Positions 19,584 through 30,399 of a DNA stretch of 64,000 nt are shown one piece after another. Both the position numbers and the translations under genes were made by a program. Within the stretch, counting starts at the first letter, position 1. Every line of letters starts with the position of its first letter. The notes below the pieces were generated by a model, which saw only the letters and a program-made list of their open reading frames with translations, was not told where the DNA came from and made no database searches. Source of the DNA: Acanthochlamys bracteata (Eukaryota; Streptophyta; Magnoliopsida; Pandanales; Velloziaceae); the NCBI GenBank assembly GCA_019914995.1, contig CM034142.1:1550001-1614000 (forward strand), read 5' to 3'.

Positions 19584-19879
19584 GGCGTGTTTCATATGTC
19601 TATAATTAAGTTTCGTGAAAGTGAAAAATAAGAAGTAAATTTTTTTGAAAAATAAAGTGAAAGTAGAGTTCAGTATTTGTATTTCAATAGTTTTTGTAAA
19701 TGTGTTGAAAATTGAAAGATATAATTGTATTGAAAAGTGTGCAAATAAAAAAGTTGAAACTGGAGTTTCGTATGTAAAAGTAGAGTTCTGAATTTTTTGT
19801 GTAATCGAAATATATGAACTGTTTGGAACTCAAAATTTGACCAAAAAAAATAGAATTACGGGCGTTTGAAACACACCCC
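19584..19879. repeat. MITE with GGGCGTGTTTCA-type ends
   Basis: A unit of about 296 bp. The left end is GGGCGTGTTTCATATG; the right end, read in reverse, is GGGGTGTGTTTCAAACG. It has no coding capacity. The terminus resembles those of the elements at 14872 and 34892, suggesting a PIF/Harbinger-derived MITE, but no clean target duplication was resolved. Confidence 0.55.
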
Positions 19880-19984
19880 AAAAGAAACCCGATCCAGTTC
19901 TCCTCTTCATTAATTAAATTGGCATATTGAGTATGCAGTACAACATTTTACTATATCGATCTATTTTCCAATATTTTAAACTGA

Positions 19985-20240
19985 TTGAATCACACTCATT
20001 TCCGGTCTCTTTCATAGGAGGTGTAATTTGGATTGATGGATTAGTTTTTTGTCGATCTATTTAATAAAAGGTCAAATCCATTCAATCTTACGGGTCAAAA
20101 TTGCAAACATTAACCTAGCGTATTTAATAACCGGATCAATTCGTATCGATCTATTTATTAATTAAAATTATTAATATTTAATTATATATTTTTAAACTTG
20201 ATTGAAATTATAAAATCAGTTGAAATGAATGTGTACGATA
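19985..20240. repeat. Diverged copy of the GGATCGA dispersed repeat
   Basis: Contains GGGTCAAAATTGCAAAC, TTTAATAACCGGATCAA and CGATCTATTTATTAATTAAA, which parallel the left arm of the repeat at 1715-2262. Boundaries are vague. Confidence 0.4.
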
Positions 20241-22971
20241 TTTTTAGTGAAAAAATTGGTGAGTGTTCTTTAAAATGTGTATTTTTTAGTATCTTTATCG
20301 GTTCTTAGAATATTTTTTAAAAATTATTTTTATTTTTTAAAATATGTGATGATAACTAAAATTTTATAATTATAAATTTATAATAATACTTTGTTGGAAC
20401 TCACAAAGTATTATAATGATTAAAAATTATAGTTTATAAAATTACATGAACTAATAATTTGAATCAAGTTCTGCAGAATCCTACAAACAAAATTTATCCT
20501 ACATCTAACAGACAACAAGCTATCTATAATATAACGAGACTATTCACCTACAGACAGCCACCTGACAGGCAACTATCTGATTGCCATCTATATTCGGAAT
20601 CCCTTATGAAATGTATGAATAAAGGAACGATTACACGATTATTATTATCCACACATAAAACAGAGCGCATAAATATAGCATAGGCAAAACAAAAGAATCT
20701 TACTGAAAACAGCCAGCTACTTAGATGTTGTCTCACTACTACATGAATCAAACACCTAATCCGAACCATCATGATCAGCATTCACCTTTAAGAAATAGAT
20801 TCAAGCACGTTATTAATTTCATCTTGCTTCCAACTTTTTAATTAGAGTTAGAGCAACATTCACACTATAAGATTGATCTAATAGGTAATCAAATTACGAT
20901 CAACACAAGTTTAGAAAAATCATGAAATATTAGAAGAAACACACGAACAATGAGTTGTAAAACAGTAAGTTACAAAAATACTGAGCCGACTTTCAGATAT
21001 AGTTGATCAAGATTTTCTCATCCTTTTGAATCTAAAATTTGAAGATTCACTAAGGAACATACCAACTGCAGGTTAACATCAAGAATTATGAAATAACACA
21101 AGAAAAAGAGATCAAAAAAAATATCTAAAGTAGATATCAGAACCTGCCTTACTGACAATGAAGAAATACTTTTAACATTCAGATTTTGAATTTTTTCGAA
21201 GAAGAAAATACAGATTTAATCATAAAGAGATATTATAAAAGACGTCAACTATTTGGTTACAATCTTACATCATAATATTGAGCTACATTGAGCCACTACA
21301 CTATTGAAGAGCAAGTTGAAACATAACGGTTACTAAATGGCCAAGCAAGCCCAGTGGAAATAACTTAAGCCAGATTAATGGGTTCACTAAAGAGATTCAC
21401 CATCCAACTCAGCTGTAAGCAAAAAAATAAGAAACACATTATTAGGGTCCACATCATTTAAAGGAAGCCAACTCAATTAAAAAAATTTAAATGATGTCAA
21501 CTCAACCGAAGGAAGTGGGCAGCAGTCAAATGGGAGTTTCAATTTTCTTTCTCCCTTATATTTAATGCTGATGGGAAAGCTTCCACTAGACTAAACAAAT
21601 GAAATCATAATGCAATCAGAAAACTACTAGATATATTTTATCTCAACCTTAAACTTGCTACTATCTTTAAGACTCTAATGGGAAGATCTTCAACAGTACA
21701 AGAAGAAGAGTTGTAGAACAGAAAAAAATACAGATAAATTCAAAGAAGAAGGAACATGTATTACATCAATTTAATACTTGAAAACACAGATTTTATTGTT
21801 GCTGATCATCTACTAAACATATTCTTTGTCAGCTCCTTTGATAATCTCATTAAGCTAATTTTAGAGTTTACTTATTGCTTCGAAATTGATCATGTACTTA
21901 ACTTGTGTTATTTAAATATCTGTAAACTAGTGGCTAAGTGCTTGATAAATCACTTATAGGAGTAGCTTGATTGAAGCTTAGTAGGAGTTCATTAATTTTG
22001 TAACAATGCTAACTATCCAGTCAGGATACGTGTGTGTCCAACCGGTTGTAAGGGATTTGACTGGTGTAAAAGAACCCATAAAAGCAAATATACTTGGTGA
22101 AACACTTTGCTCTTAATAAGTGTAGTTTGTTAAAAGTCTAATGATGTTTTAGTTTTTTTGTGAAAAAGCATACGTAGATGTAGGCAAAAAAATTTATCGA
22201 ATTATGTAAATTTTCTTAGTAGTCTTGATTAGTTGTTAAAATTTTTTTATTGCAAAATCTGCTGAGATAATATATATTGTAGAATTTATCATACACATAG
22301 CTGGCTATCTACTTTCTAGTTGTAGGAACCTTCTCTCTTGAGTTAATTTTGCAGATTTATCCAATTATTTTCAATAAAAATTTGATAAGCATGACTAGCT
22401 GACAAATTTTAATAAATTTTTTTTATATAATCTAAATTCATCATTAAAAAGTACCTATATAATAATATTTTTAATAATATTATAATTTTTATTTTTTACC
22501 ATTTTATTAAGATATAAAAAATAAATAATTAATTATAAATATAATATAATTTAATAATTTATAAATTATTATTATTTATTGTTTTATTATTAAAATTTTA
22601 TTATATGGTAAGCAAAATTGAGAAAGAGTTATTTTTTTAATAGATGACAATCGAATTAATAGATCAATTTTAGATCGATTTGAATCGCATTATTTAATAA
22701 TCAAATTAAATTTATTTAATTTTAATTTAATTTATATATTTATATAGATTAAAATTTTAATTTTAATTCAAATTAAATAGATTAATTTTGAGTGGAATTT
22801 TGGAATTGAGTGATATATTAGCACCGCTACTCTTCCGTTTTAGTGAAAGGAGCCCACGTCGAACAAAAGCAGCAGAGTTTCAGAACTTTCTAGCAACTCT
22901 CTCTCTCCCTCCCGAACCTCGATTTCGGTTGCTCATCTTTCTTTTGCACGATTCCGAAGCGGCTGTCTGAA

Positions 22972-25168
22972 ATGGAGCTTTGCGCCACTCTACGGTCAAC
23001 TCAAGCCGGGACACTCCCTAGCCGCCGCTGCTACAATCTTCTCCGCCGCCGGTTTCTCATGAGCTCCCCCGAACTTTTCTCCTCGCAGAAATCTCTTCGA
23101 ATTTCGCCAGGTAATCTATTTCGAACCTTCCAATGTGAAATTCCAAGCTTATACGTAAGTTTTCTACCGATTTTCAGTAGGTGGTCTGCGATTGTGCCGG
23201 AAGACATCGGAGATTTCTTGTCATATCTTTTTGCTAGAGAATTTGTTTATCCGTGTTGTTTATTACTCAATGCTGTGTTTGTCCTCGGAGATTCTAGTAA
23301 AGTGCCAGAGACTTCCAAGTTTTGTCAAAGTTTCAAGTTGGGCAATGTGAGAAAATTTCTAAGGCTATTTACTGCATGATTGTTCGTCCAAGTACTGGTG
23401 TTGTTAGGCTTGTACCAAATTATGGGGAATTATTAATTTTCGATCAATTTAAAATTCGTGAAGCGTGTCTTGATGTTGGTAGGTCACTGCATCTGTGGCG
23501 TGTATTCAGCTTTGAGTTATAGAGAAATACCAGAATATTTATTTATGTAAAATTCCTCCTGTAACTTTAACTTTTTATATGTCATAATGCAGTTAAATAC
23601 AGAATTCTATAGCTTTTATTGTTTTTTCTGGTATTTGGCTCTCTAGGTTCTACCAAGTGCCTAAGAATTTCGGCATCGTCGGAGGATACATCGACAATAG
23701 TGTCTCCAAATTTTGGAAGTGCTCCTGAAGAACAGAAGAGGACTACCAATGAAGTGCCATATGATGATTTTTTGAATGAGACAGCTGCAGGTGCCGACCA
23801 AAGTGGGCCATTGGATTTTCTTAAGAATCTTGATCTTGACCTCAAGGTATTAAATGTTGTTTTGGTGTAATATTTAGCTAAAACTGTTGATTGACCACAG
23901 TTTGTCTCAATGTTTAATAAGTGGGAAGACTAGTTTTTACTACAAAAACTTGTTCACTATTATTAGAGAAAAGAAATTGGGTCAACTATATGCTTTCTAT
24001 ACTGCACCCAGAATTGCAAATGTGATGATTAGTTTTGTTTATTGATAAGGTAGTAATAAGACTCAAACTGACAATTTCAGGACTAGAATGTTACCATCCA
24101 AAGCCGAAAGCGATCTATCTGGTATAGAAAAATGTCTCTGCCGTAATAAATCCTATTTTACATTGCAAAAACTAGATTTTCCTCTAATACTGAATGGTAA
24201 GTTTTATCTAAAATTGGTTGGTGAACTGACAATCATCTAATCATTGGTTGAAGGGGTTATGTACATAGGTTACAAGAATTGGAGTGCATCTCAATGCCAT
24301 CTGGGAAATGGCAAAGTCTGTTCAAACAAATAATCTAGGTCACTGATATTGTTACTTAAAATTGTAATTGTCTAGAACCTCTGATGGAGCATCAGTAAAA
24401 GTTTCACTCTTTCTCTCCTTACTAGGAAATTTTTTTGACTAGTGAATAAATTGCCTGCATGCGACAACTATAACCACACATATCGCTCGATGAATATCAA
24501 AGCAAACTAATGAAACTTAGTATTTGTGAGAGACCTAAAAGTTAGGTAAATATCAATAAAGCTTTACTGTCACAATTAGGTAGGTGATAACATTAAGATA
24601 TTACTTTCTTGCAGTCTTTGGACTGACCTAAAAGTTGTAAGGATGGGAAAGACTTCTTCTTTTGGCTCTCCGAGGTTTATGCTTGTATTTCACTGACGAT
24701 TTTCCCTGTGGAAGTATGAAAGATTCTCTCTGTCTAAGGAGAAGTTTTCTGTGTTTACTCTGTAGATCGGTACTCAAGAAACCTATGCAATCCTCCTATA
24801 CGGAGCTGGTGCTTTGGCAGTTCTAAGGATCTCGTCAGCTATTCTCAACACACTAGATTCCATTCCATTGGTATGTGTTGTATATGATCATAACTGTTCG
24901 TATGGTGTATGTAGACTTCACTGGTGAGACTATTGATTAACTCTTATAGGTGCCAAAGGTGATGGAGGTTGTTGGTCTTGCTTACACAATTTGGTTCACT
25001 TACCGATACTTGATCTTCAAGGTAGTTGACTGAATTTTATTTCTGTTGATCATACTGAGCAAGACATGTTTATGGTATAACATTTTCTGATTGCAGGAGA
25101 ACAGAGAGGAATTGTTTACGAGGATTAACGATCTGAAGAAGCAGATCGCCGGATCATCTGATGATTGA
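22972..25168 (+). CDS. CURT1D: CURT1D-like thylakoid curvature protein, chloroplast
   Basis: Five exons join in frame to 195 residues: 22972-23110, 23647-23846, 24766-24870, 24950-25021 and 25097-25168, all with GT-AG borders. CURT1 proteins sit at grana margins and bend thylakoid membranes by oligomerising. The first 45-60 residues are Arg/Ser-rich and lack acids, as in a chloroplast transit peptide, and begin MELC like the Arabidopsis CURT1D sequence I recall. An acidic linker ends DFLKNLDLDLK. The C-terminal domain has two membrane segments (AILLYGAGALAVLRISSAIL and VVGLAYTIWFTYRYLIF) joined by NTLDSIPLVPKVME. It closes with a charged helix (ENREELFTRINDLKKQIAGS). The start is the first ATG in the only frame that splices correctly. 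The CURT1 family is secure; assignment to the D subtype is an inference from the N-terminus. Confidence 0.9.
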
Positions 25169-26035
25169 TTTGGCCAGTATATGCTTCGTCGTCATGCAAC
25201 TTTTGTTACTAGTGTGCCAGCTATATATCCTTTAGTCCTTTTTGTCTGTAAAAATGTTGACCGTATCCTTTTTTTCTATGAATGATTGTTCCTTGTTCCT
25301 ACCTCAAGCTTGAATTCTCCTTTGTATCTAGTGAATTTTCTAATTTTAACAAACATGAGAGTGTGCTTATTGGTGAGATCGAAGGTATATAAAGGTCATT
25401 TGGGATTGTTTAAGGATAAGGTGTTATTTTAAAGCAATTTTTGGTGAACTTTTTTGAGAACTGTGTTTTTGAGTTTCAAAAAATTATATATAACAATTTT
25501 ATGACTTATAATTATTTATATTTTTTAGATTTAAAAAAATTAAAAATATTAGAAAGTTTTTGAAAATGAAAAGTTGAAAAGAAAGATGTACGCAAAATGT
25601 ACAGACATATCCCATAGCATGTAAATCAAATCATCCAATTAAAAAATCAATAATGAAATTCACAAAATAGAGTAAATTTTGTTATCAAATCTCTTATAAT
25701 AAATTTGTAAATTTAAAAGTGAAATCATATAATTAAAGAAATCGATATTGAAAAATCAGCGATTCTAATTTAAATTATGTTAATTTAAAAAATACATAGA
25801 AGATCATGATAATCAAGATCGAATGGCTACTGGATTTAATACATGTCCATAAAATATAAGCAGCCAGCTCTTGGACACAACTTCAAAAGATCATTGACGG
25901 ATTTTCTAGAGTAACAATTGATGTAAGGAATTACAACTCCATATAGTTCAACACACACGGAACAAATTTTTTATCATATATTTACATATTTCAGTAATTT
26001 TAAAACAACAACAATCAGTTCGGACAAAGTCTCTG
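25169..26035. other. Intergenic DNA downstream of CURT1D-like gene
   Basis: The first 200 bases probably hold the 3' untranslated region. The segment 25395-25590 resembles a decayed MITE (GGTCATTTGGGATTGTTT at one side, AT-rich interior). No coding region was seen. Confidence 0.4.
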
Positions 26036-26270
26036 GTTCAGCTTACTCAGTTGCAAAGCCAACTGCAACTACCAAATTCATGGAACCTAGTTTCGGTGTT
26101 GTCCATTTACACTCGTTCAGCCTACTCAGTTACAAAGCCAACCGCAACGACCAAATTCATGGAACCTAGTTCCAGTGTTGTCCATTTACACTCGTTCAGC
26201 CTATTCAGTTGCAAAGCCAACTGCAACACCAAATTCATGGAACCTAGTTCCACTGTTGTCCATTTACACA
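26036..26270. repeat. 79-bp tandem repeat, three copies
   Basis: Copies start at GTTCA in 26036, 26115 and 26194, a period of 79 bp, with the last copy slightly short. Each carries GTTGTCCATTTACA and ACCAAATTCATGGAACCTAG. It lies downstream of the PPR gene. On the minus strand the unit resembles the end of that gene (GGTTCCATGAATTTGG against the gene's GGTTCATGGACTCGG), so the array may come from its 3' end. Confidence 0.85.
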
Positions 26271-26279
26271 AACGGAACT

Positions 26280-26928
26280 TAATTCAGGCCCTTTCGGCAG
26301 TTCTTCAAGAACTTCAAAGCTCATTTCACTCATCAACATATTCAGATGCATATTTCCCTTTAAAAGACATCGCTCATGCCAACCAGCATCTTTTGCAGGC
26401 TCACAACTTAGACGGATCCCTTGTCAACAATCAACTCTGGGAACACCACTACCTTGTGAACATGATCTCGATACCACTGCACCTTCATCTACAAACCATC
26501 AGATAGTGAGAATAGCTCAATTCACATATCAGCTGGAAGAACAACATCGTCAAGGAGCTTGACTTCGGCTTTCTCTCTCTGGTAACAGATTCAACCAACC
26601 GAATCCATGAAGCAAACTCCAGGCAAAACCCATCGTAGCCAACCTATTCAACTGGACTGTTGTGCCTCCACCAATCTGTATCAGGCCCTTGCAGCCTTTC
26701 TTCAAGAGCTGATAAAGAATTTCAAAACTCATCTCTTGTACAGCATATAGCTTAGTCATCAAAAAGACCTTCTTTTACACCAACCAATGGTCACTAAGTT
26801 CACATTTTAGATAGATCCCTTATCAAGAATCGGATCCAGGAACACCCCTGCCTAATCAGCAGGATCTCAATGCAACAGTTTGTCATCAACAGCCCTTCCA
26901 ATAGTGAAAATAAGCTCAAAATCACATA
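26280..26928 (-). pseudogene. Decayed tandem copy of the PPR gene 3' end
   Basis: The segment around 26285-26640 repeats at about 26685-27020 with a period near 407 bp. For example, ACAGATTCAACCAACCGA lies near 26586 and again near 26993, within the real gene. On the minus strand the left copy reads LATMGFAWSLLHGFGWLNLL, matching the PPR protein's LAEMGFMPEFGSWTRLVESV region after frameshifts. It is a duplication of the gene's last codons plus 3' flank, now non-coding. Confidence 0.65.
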
Positions 26929-28431
26929 TCAAAATGGAAGAACAACATTGTCAAGAAGTTCCAATGTTAACTTCAGCTTTCTCTCTCTGGAAACAGATTC
27001 AACCAACCGAGTCCATGAACCAAACTCGGGCATAAAACCCATCTCAGCCAACCCATACAATGCTACAGTTGCATCAGCCACTCTTCCACAGTTGCACAAG
27101 CTAACTAACAGCTTATTTGAAGCAGCATAATGAGGCACAAGCCCTCTTCCCAACATTAATCCCAACAATCCTACAGCCTTGTCTACATGTTTACCATCCA
27201 ATAACCGATTCATGACAATCCTATAGCTAGCAACATTAAGTCGAACACCTTCAAAGGGCAAGTTTTCTAGCATGGCCATCACTTCACTAAACCTCTCTTC
27301 CCTGCACATCCCCTCAATCACCACATTATATGTCACTGTGTCCACTTTGCATCCCCTCTCCTTCATCTCTTTGACCAATTCAATCCCATCATCAACCCTT
27401 CCGGTTCGACAAAAACAACTTATTAGTGTTGTATACGCCACAGTATCTGGTTCATAACCTGCTCTTTGCATTTCATCAAACACCTGTTGTGCCTCCTCCA
27501 ATCTTCCTTCTCTGCAGAAACCGCCCATCAGCGTCGAGTAATTAATTGCATTAGGCTCACAACCATTCTTCAGCATAAATTCAAATATTGCTTTTGCCTT
27601 CTCCACTTTCCTATTCCTACAGAAACCATCTATCAAGACATTATAAGTCAGTGCGTCCGGCACAATCCCATCCTTCCCAATCATATCCTCAAACATGTTA
27701 AACGCATCTTTAAGTCGCCCCGTCTGGCAAAGCCCAGAGATAATTGTTGAATAAGTAATTAAATTAGGTGCGAAGTTCTTAGATGATCGCCTCTGCCGCA
27801 TAGTTTCAAGAATTCTAAACGCAGAATCAATATCCCCACCATTACAACAGCAATAGTACTTGATAACAATGTTGTAGATGCATGTATTCAATTCAATGTG
27901 AATACTGTTTTCCGCGTAGTCAAGCAGCTCTTCAGCAAGATCAAACCGGTTAGAATCAATCAGTAAATTCAAACAAATCGAAAGAGCTTTGACCGAAGGT
28001 TTACTACGAGTAATCGGAAGAATTAAACAAAACAAATTGAGAACTTCATCATAAAGTTTCGATCTTGAGTATAATGGAACGAGAGAAAGAATCAAAGATT
28101 CATGAAACTTTACAGGGTATTGAGAAGCAAGATTGAGAACAGAAGAGACTGCAGGAAACAGACGTGAACGAGCGAGGCGGAGAAGTAGAGCCGAGAAAGT
28201 TGAATTGGAGTGATTGAATCCATTCTGCTCTGCTGCTGAGTTGAAGATGTCGAGAGCACGTTGTGGGGAGCGTGATTGAGAGATTAAACGAGCACAATCT
28301 GCGTGAGAAAGGAATCGTGAAGGTGGAGGAGGAGGTGATGGTAGCGGCGGCTGCGGTGGAGGGGAAGGGGAGGGTTTAGGGTTTAGGTAGTGGAGAGGTG
28401 AGATCCACGGAATTTGTTGATGTTTCTTCAT
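26929..28431 (-). CDS. P-class pentatricopeptide repeat protein
   Basis: An intronless minus-strand gene of 500 residues starting at ATG 28431. PPR proteins bind RNA one base per repeat and act in mitochondrial or plastid RNA maturation. After a basic, proline-rich N-terminus (PSPSPPPQPPLPSPPPPPS, residues about 20-38), which may include a targeting signal, helical repeats run to near the end. The clearest 35-residue units begin NLITYSTIISGLCQTGRLKD, DALTYNVLIDGFCRNRKVEK, NAINYSTLMGGFCREGRLEE, DTVAYTTLISCFCRTGRVDD and DTVTYNVVIEGMCREERFSE, all canonical P-type. No E, DYW or SMR domain follows. The N-terminus WISPLHYLNPK recalls the Arabidopsis protein At5g18475, but I hold that loosely. A duplicated 3' end lies immediately downstream. 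The gene looks intact. Confidence 0.93.
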   Translation of the reverse strand: MKKHQQIPWISPLHYLNPKPSPSPPPQPPLPSPPPPPSRFLSHADCARLISQSRSPQRALDIFNSAAEQNGFNHSNSTFSALLLRLARSRLFPAVSSVLNLASQYPVKFHESLILSLVPLYSRSKLYDEVLNLFCLILPITRSKPSVKALSICLNLLIDSNRFDLAEELLDYAENSIHIELNTCIYNIVIKYYCCCNGGDIDSAFRILETMRQRRSSKNFAPNLITYSTIISGLCQTGRLKDAFNMFEDMIGKDGIVPDALTYNVLIDGFCRNRKVEKAKAIFEFMLKNGCEPNAINYSTLMGGFCREGRLEEAQQVFDEMQRAGYEPDTVAYTTLISCFCRTGRVDDGIELVKEMKERGCKVDTVTYNVVIEGMCREERFSEVMAMLENLPFEGVRLNVASYRIVMNRLLDGKHVDKAVGLLGLMLGRGLVPHYAASNKLLVSLCNCGRVADATVALYGLAEMGFMPEFGSWTRLVESVSRERKLKLTLELLDNVVLPF

Positions 28432-29146
28432 TGAAGAAGAACTGTGGGCAGCGACGCAGCAGAGAGGTGTTGGAGATTTGGCAACTTTTTCTTTTTTTTT
28501 AGTTTAAGAAAACTGGCAACATTTGGTCCATCAAAAATTTTAAGTTTGCAAACGTTGACCTTATGAATTGTTTTTTACAATTATTATTATTATTTTGCTC
28601 TTCCGTGCAAGAGAGAAATACTATAATAGAATAAGCAAAAATTAAAAAAGGTAAACATAAACTACTTAAAATATTATGCTTGAAATCTACTAAGCAAACA
28701 AGCACATAAAAATAATTAATCCCAAGAGGACAAAGCACTAGAACAACAAACTCATACACGAATAATCAAAATTTATACAACTTCTACGTTAACAAACTCA
28801 TACACGATAATCAATCTCATCTAATGTACACCCATTCAACATCAACAAGAAAATCAAAATTCATTAAAACCAAATCCACAAAGCAAAATCCCAACAACAA
28901 AAATCTCCAACCACTAGGTTAACAAGATATAAACTAAGCTAACAGAAAATCAAGATTGTCATGATCGAACTTTTAGATAGAATTGTTCCGCCTGAATAAA
29001 ATCATAAAATTAGAAGAGTATTATAAGATATAAGATTTTAAATATCGATAATTTTTTAATAAAATATTATTTTAATACTTTTAAATTTTAGATAATATTT
29101 TTTAATATTGTAACAAACTAACAGATGTTGATTTTTGTAGTTTCAG
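28432..29146. other. Intergenic DNA upstream of the PPR gene
   Basis: The first 60-70 bases upstream of the PPR start are GC-richer and probably hold its leader on the minus strand. The rest is AT-rich without recognisable coding or repeat structure, apart from the 12-base word AACAAACTCATA repeated near 28745 and 28793. Confidence 0.4.
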
Positions 29147-29280
29147 GTGATTTATATTCACATATTCCAAATTTTTTTGGTACTGTGGTTCCCCCGCACT
29201 TCGTTTGTCCCTCTCAGGGGGATGTCAGTTGTGTTCCGGATTCCACTAGCAGTTTTCTCATTATTGTGTTGGACCTTCAG
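29147..29280 (+). other. Orphan exon-like segment with clean splice sites
   Basis: A 134-base block with acceptor TTTCAG before it and donor CAG|GTAAAAG after it. It is open in one frame for 44 codons (including IPNFFGTVVPPHFVCPSQ, then DVSCVPDSTSSFLIIVLDLQ). It is GC-richer than the surrounding DNA. I see no partner exons on the same strand within several kilobases. It could be a single exon carried here by duplication or a transposon, or the remnant of a deleted gene. I do not recognise the family. Confidence 0.45.
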
Positions 29281-29751
29281 GTAAAAGTATCAAGTTTTTA
29301 ATTATAACTTCTAAGTTTCCTTTAAAATCTAAAAGTATGTATTATTGGCTAACAGTTATAATACTAACTTTCAAATATTTACTTGTATATGAAATTATAG
29401 AAGTATAGAACTTCAAGTAAAGGAAGCTTTATATGCTACTTTACCATTCTAATGTGCAATTGTGCACTTCATTTTTTTTGTTAATTTTAGCAGCAATAAT
29501 GAATCATTGAATTGATGATTATTCTACACACAAGCAAACCATTACAAGATAATAATAAATACAAGCAACCATTGAATTGATGAATGTACAGTCGTAGCAT
29601 TTTGTTTGTTAATACTTACTAGCTCAGACCATTCTGAGCCAGACAGTGAGACACAACCCTCTCTAGTGAGACACGACCGTCTAAAGTAATACATTCATCA
29701 AGTAGACCGAAAAAAAAAAAGGAAAGCCACTCTGGGTAGCTAGACATGTTA

Positions 29752-30006
29752 AGAGAGCATTTGAGAGTGCTTTTTAAATAAAAATTTTCTGAAACGAAAG
29801 GTATTTTTATTCTTTTAAAAAACGAACTTTACTTTTTTGACTAAAAAATATTAATAAAAATAATCAATAAAAAAATCTTACGTAGAATTTTTCTATGCTT
29901 TTTAAATTTTAATATAAAGTTTCTAGAAATTTGTAAAAGATGAATTGAAAACGTAAAATAAAAAATTTAAAAGTTGCTTTTATAGAATCAAATGCCAAAC
30001 GCCTCC
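29752..30006. repeat. MITE family A copy, inverted orientation
   Basis: A block of about 255 bp. The left end is GAGAGCATTTGAGAGTGCTT. The right end, AATGCCAAACGCC, is the reverse complement of the GGCGTTTGGCATT terminus of the copies at 43977 and 53720. The interior AT-rich words match those copies. It is non-coding. Confidence 0.65.
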
Positions 30007-30399
30007 TAAGTGATCAACAATACCACAATAATAAACATGTTTATATAAAAACCATTACAACCAACCACAAAATAGAATAGTGAACAAAGGATATACTCAA
30101 AATGTCCATAGAAATATTACAACTCTAAATAACACAAATCAATGGCCTAATTTCAAATGTGTCTCATGTTTCTATCAAACAGCAATAGGGTACTACCTCT
30201 CTATATAACACAAAATTAAAACTTGAAATGAAACTAAAAAAAATTTATCAAATAAGATATTATTAAACTCACAATACTCTCCATTGCTATAATTCTTTTC
30301 ATACTGTGCTTCATCTCCATTAGCACCACTAACACACTACCATTAGGAGAACCAATACTATCTAAATCAATATTATTCATTCGAATCTCTATATCACTA
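30007..30399. other. Flank of the hAT remnant
   Basis: AT-rich DNA that probably includes the 3' untranslated or terminal part of the hAT element. No gene was recognised, and terminal inverted repeats were not found. Confidence 0.3.

Larger units (their letters stand above)
18806..22787. other. Long intergenic region, no gene seen
   Basis: AT-rich DNA holding a MITE (19584-19879), a diverged copy of the GGATCGA repeat (19985-20240) and another diverged piece near 22630-22790. Around 20460-22100 the base composition is more balanced, but I found no exon-like frame or known motif. Short open frames there (for example 20459-20683 and 21756-21959) look random. Confidence 0.45.

Noticed and set aside
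23582-23845. 87-residue minus-strand frame
   Set aside because: Antisense shadow of exon 2 of the CURT1D-like gene.
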